A DNA stretch of 6,458 bases from Hyphomicrobiales bacterium (GTDB lineage: Bacteria; Pseudomonadota; Alphaproteobacteria; Rhizobiales; HXMU1428-3), in the NCBI GenBank assembly GCA_021775385.1, contig JAJFHW010000361.1, positions 1-6,458 of the forward strand. The letters are read 5' to 3'. This document shows positions 6,252 to 6,458 of the stretch, piece by piece; the first letter of the stretch is position 1, and every line of letters begins with the position of its first letter. The notes under the pieces were generated by a model, which was not told the DNA's origin, ran no database searches, and saw only the letters and a program-made list of their open reading frames with translations. The translations under genes were made by a program, and so were the position numbers.

Positions 6252-6458
6252 TTAAGACAATGTATCAACCGCTTTTAGTAATATACAACGAGCGGCTTCA
6301 ATTTTAGACAAGTCTTCAAAACTCTCAACAGATGTATTCGTAATGATGTGTATAGACGTATTGTCATTGCCAAAAACATTACCGATAGCACTCACATCAT
6401 TAGCAACAATCCAATCACATCCCTTTTTCTTCAATTTTTTCGTTGCATGTTCAATAAC
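6252..6458 (-). CDS. coaBC: C-terminal end of CoaBC (phosphopantothenoylcysteine synthetase/decarboxylase), cut by the right window edge
   Basis: Only the last 68 residues are in the window. The frame runs through the right edge with no in-window start, so the TTG at 6434 is an internal Leu codon. The sequence shows KGCDWIVANDV near its start and VFGNDNTSIHII about 20 residues on, matching the end of the CoaB ligase domain (E. coli Dfp has LDLICANDVS and then GFNSDNNALHL). A short tail, VESFEDLSKIEAARCILLKAV, follows. The full enzyme joins 4'-phosphopantothenate to cysteine using CTP and then decarboxylates the product, giving 4'-phosphopantetheine for coenzyme A. The neighbouring dut gene on the same strand supports the call. 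With the catalytic CoaC half unseen, this could in principle be a stand-alone CoaB. Confidence 0.88.
   Translation of the reverse strand, partial: VIEHATKKLKKKGCDWIVANDVSAIGNVFGNDNTSIHIITNTSVESFEDLSKIEAARCILLKAVDTLS

Overview
The window looks like a chromosomal segment of an AT-leaning alphaproteobacterium, most likely from the Hyphomicrobiales (Rhizobiales) or a close marine relative. This rests on family resemblance: the Rsh protein carries wording I associate with rhizobial Rsh (NDYRSIHT; PGDRIVGI followed by IYPIQSP), and the cysteine synthase has the PSFAERY variant. It is inference from remembered families, not a database result. The sequence looks like core genome. I see no rRNA, tRNA, CRISPR array, insertion sequence or phage gene.

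Layout. Positions 1-1653 (+) are the C-terminal three quarters of a RelA/SpoT-type (p)ppGpp synthetase/hydrolase, cut by the left edge. After a 109-bp gap with a plausible promoter comes a membrane di-iron fatty acid hydroxylase/sterol desaturase family protein (1763-2563, +). Its last codons begin a five-copy 27/28-bp tandem repeat that fills most of the gap between the two convergent gene sets. All remaining genes are on the minus strand. In transcription order they are the end of coaBC (6458-6252), dut (6146-5670), a cysK-type cysteine synthase (5445-4420), a ThiF/MoeB/HesA-family E1-like adenylyltransferase (4364-3519), and a secreted family-3 solute-binding protein (3514-2681).

How the genes fit together. 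coaBC and dut are a common bacterial pair, for coenzyme A synthesis and dUTP removal. CysK makes cysteine, CoaBC consumes cysteine, and ThiF/MoeB-type enzymes activate small sulfur-carrier proteins, so the minus-strand block has a sulfur theme. The ThiF-like gene and the binding-protein gene are only 4 nt apart and are probably co-translated. cysK may start its own transcript, since a 224-bp gap with a stem-loop and a weak promoter candidate separates it from dut.

Most notable points. (1) The tandem repeat at the 3' end of the hydroxylase gene re-encodes the protein's own C-terminus (FLLPFRK-stop) in a shifted frame. One A decides whether the protein stops at residue 266 or would gain 27 residues. 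(2) The ThiF/MoeB-like protein lacks the C-terminal CxxC of the structural zinc site. (3) The solute-binding protein lacks the usual ligand-carboxylate arginine. (4) The Rsh regulatory region lacks the conserved cysteines of the zinc-finger-like domain. I did not find strong evidence for a wholly new system. The repeat is the most unusual feature.
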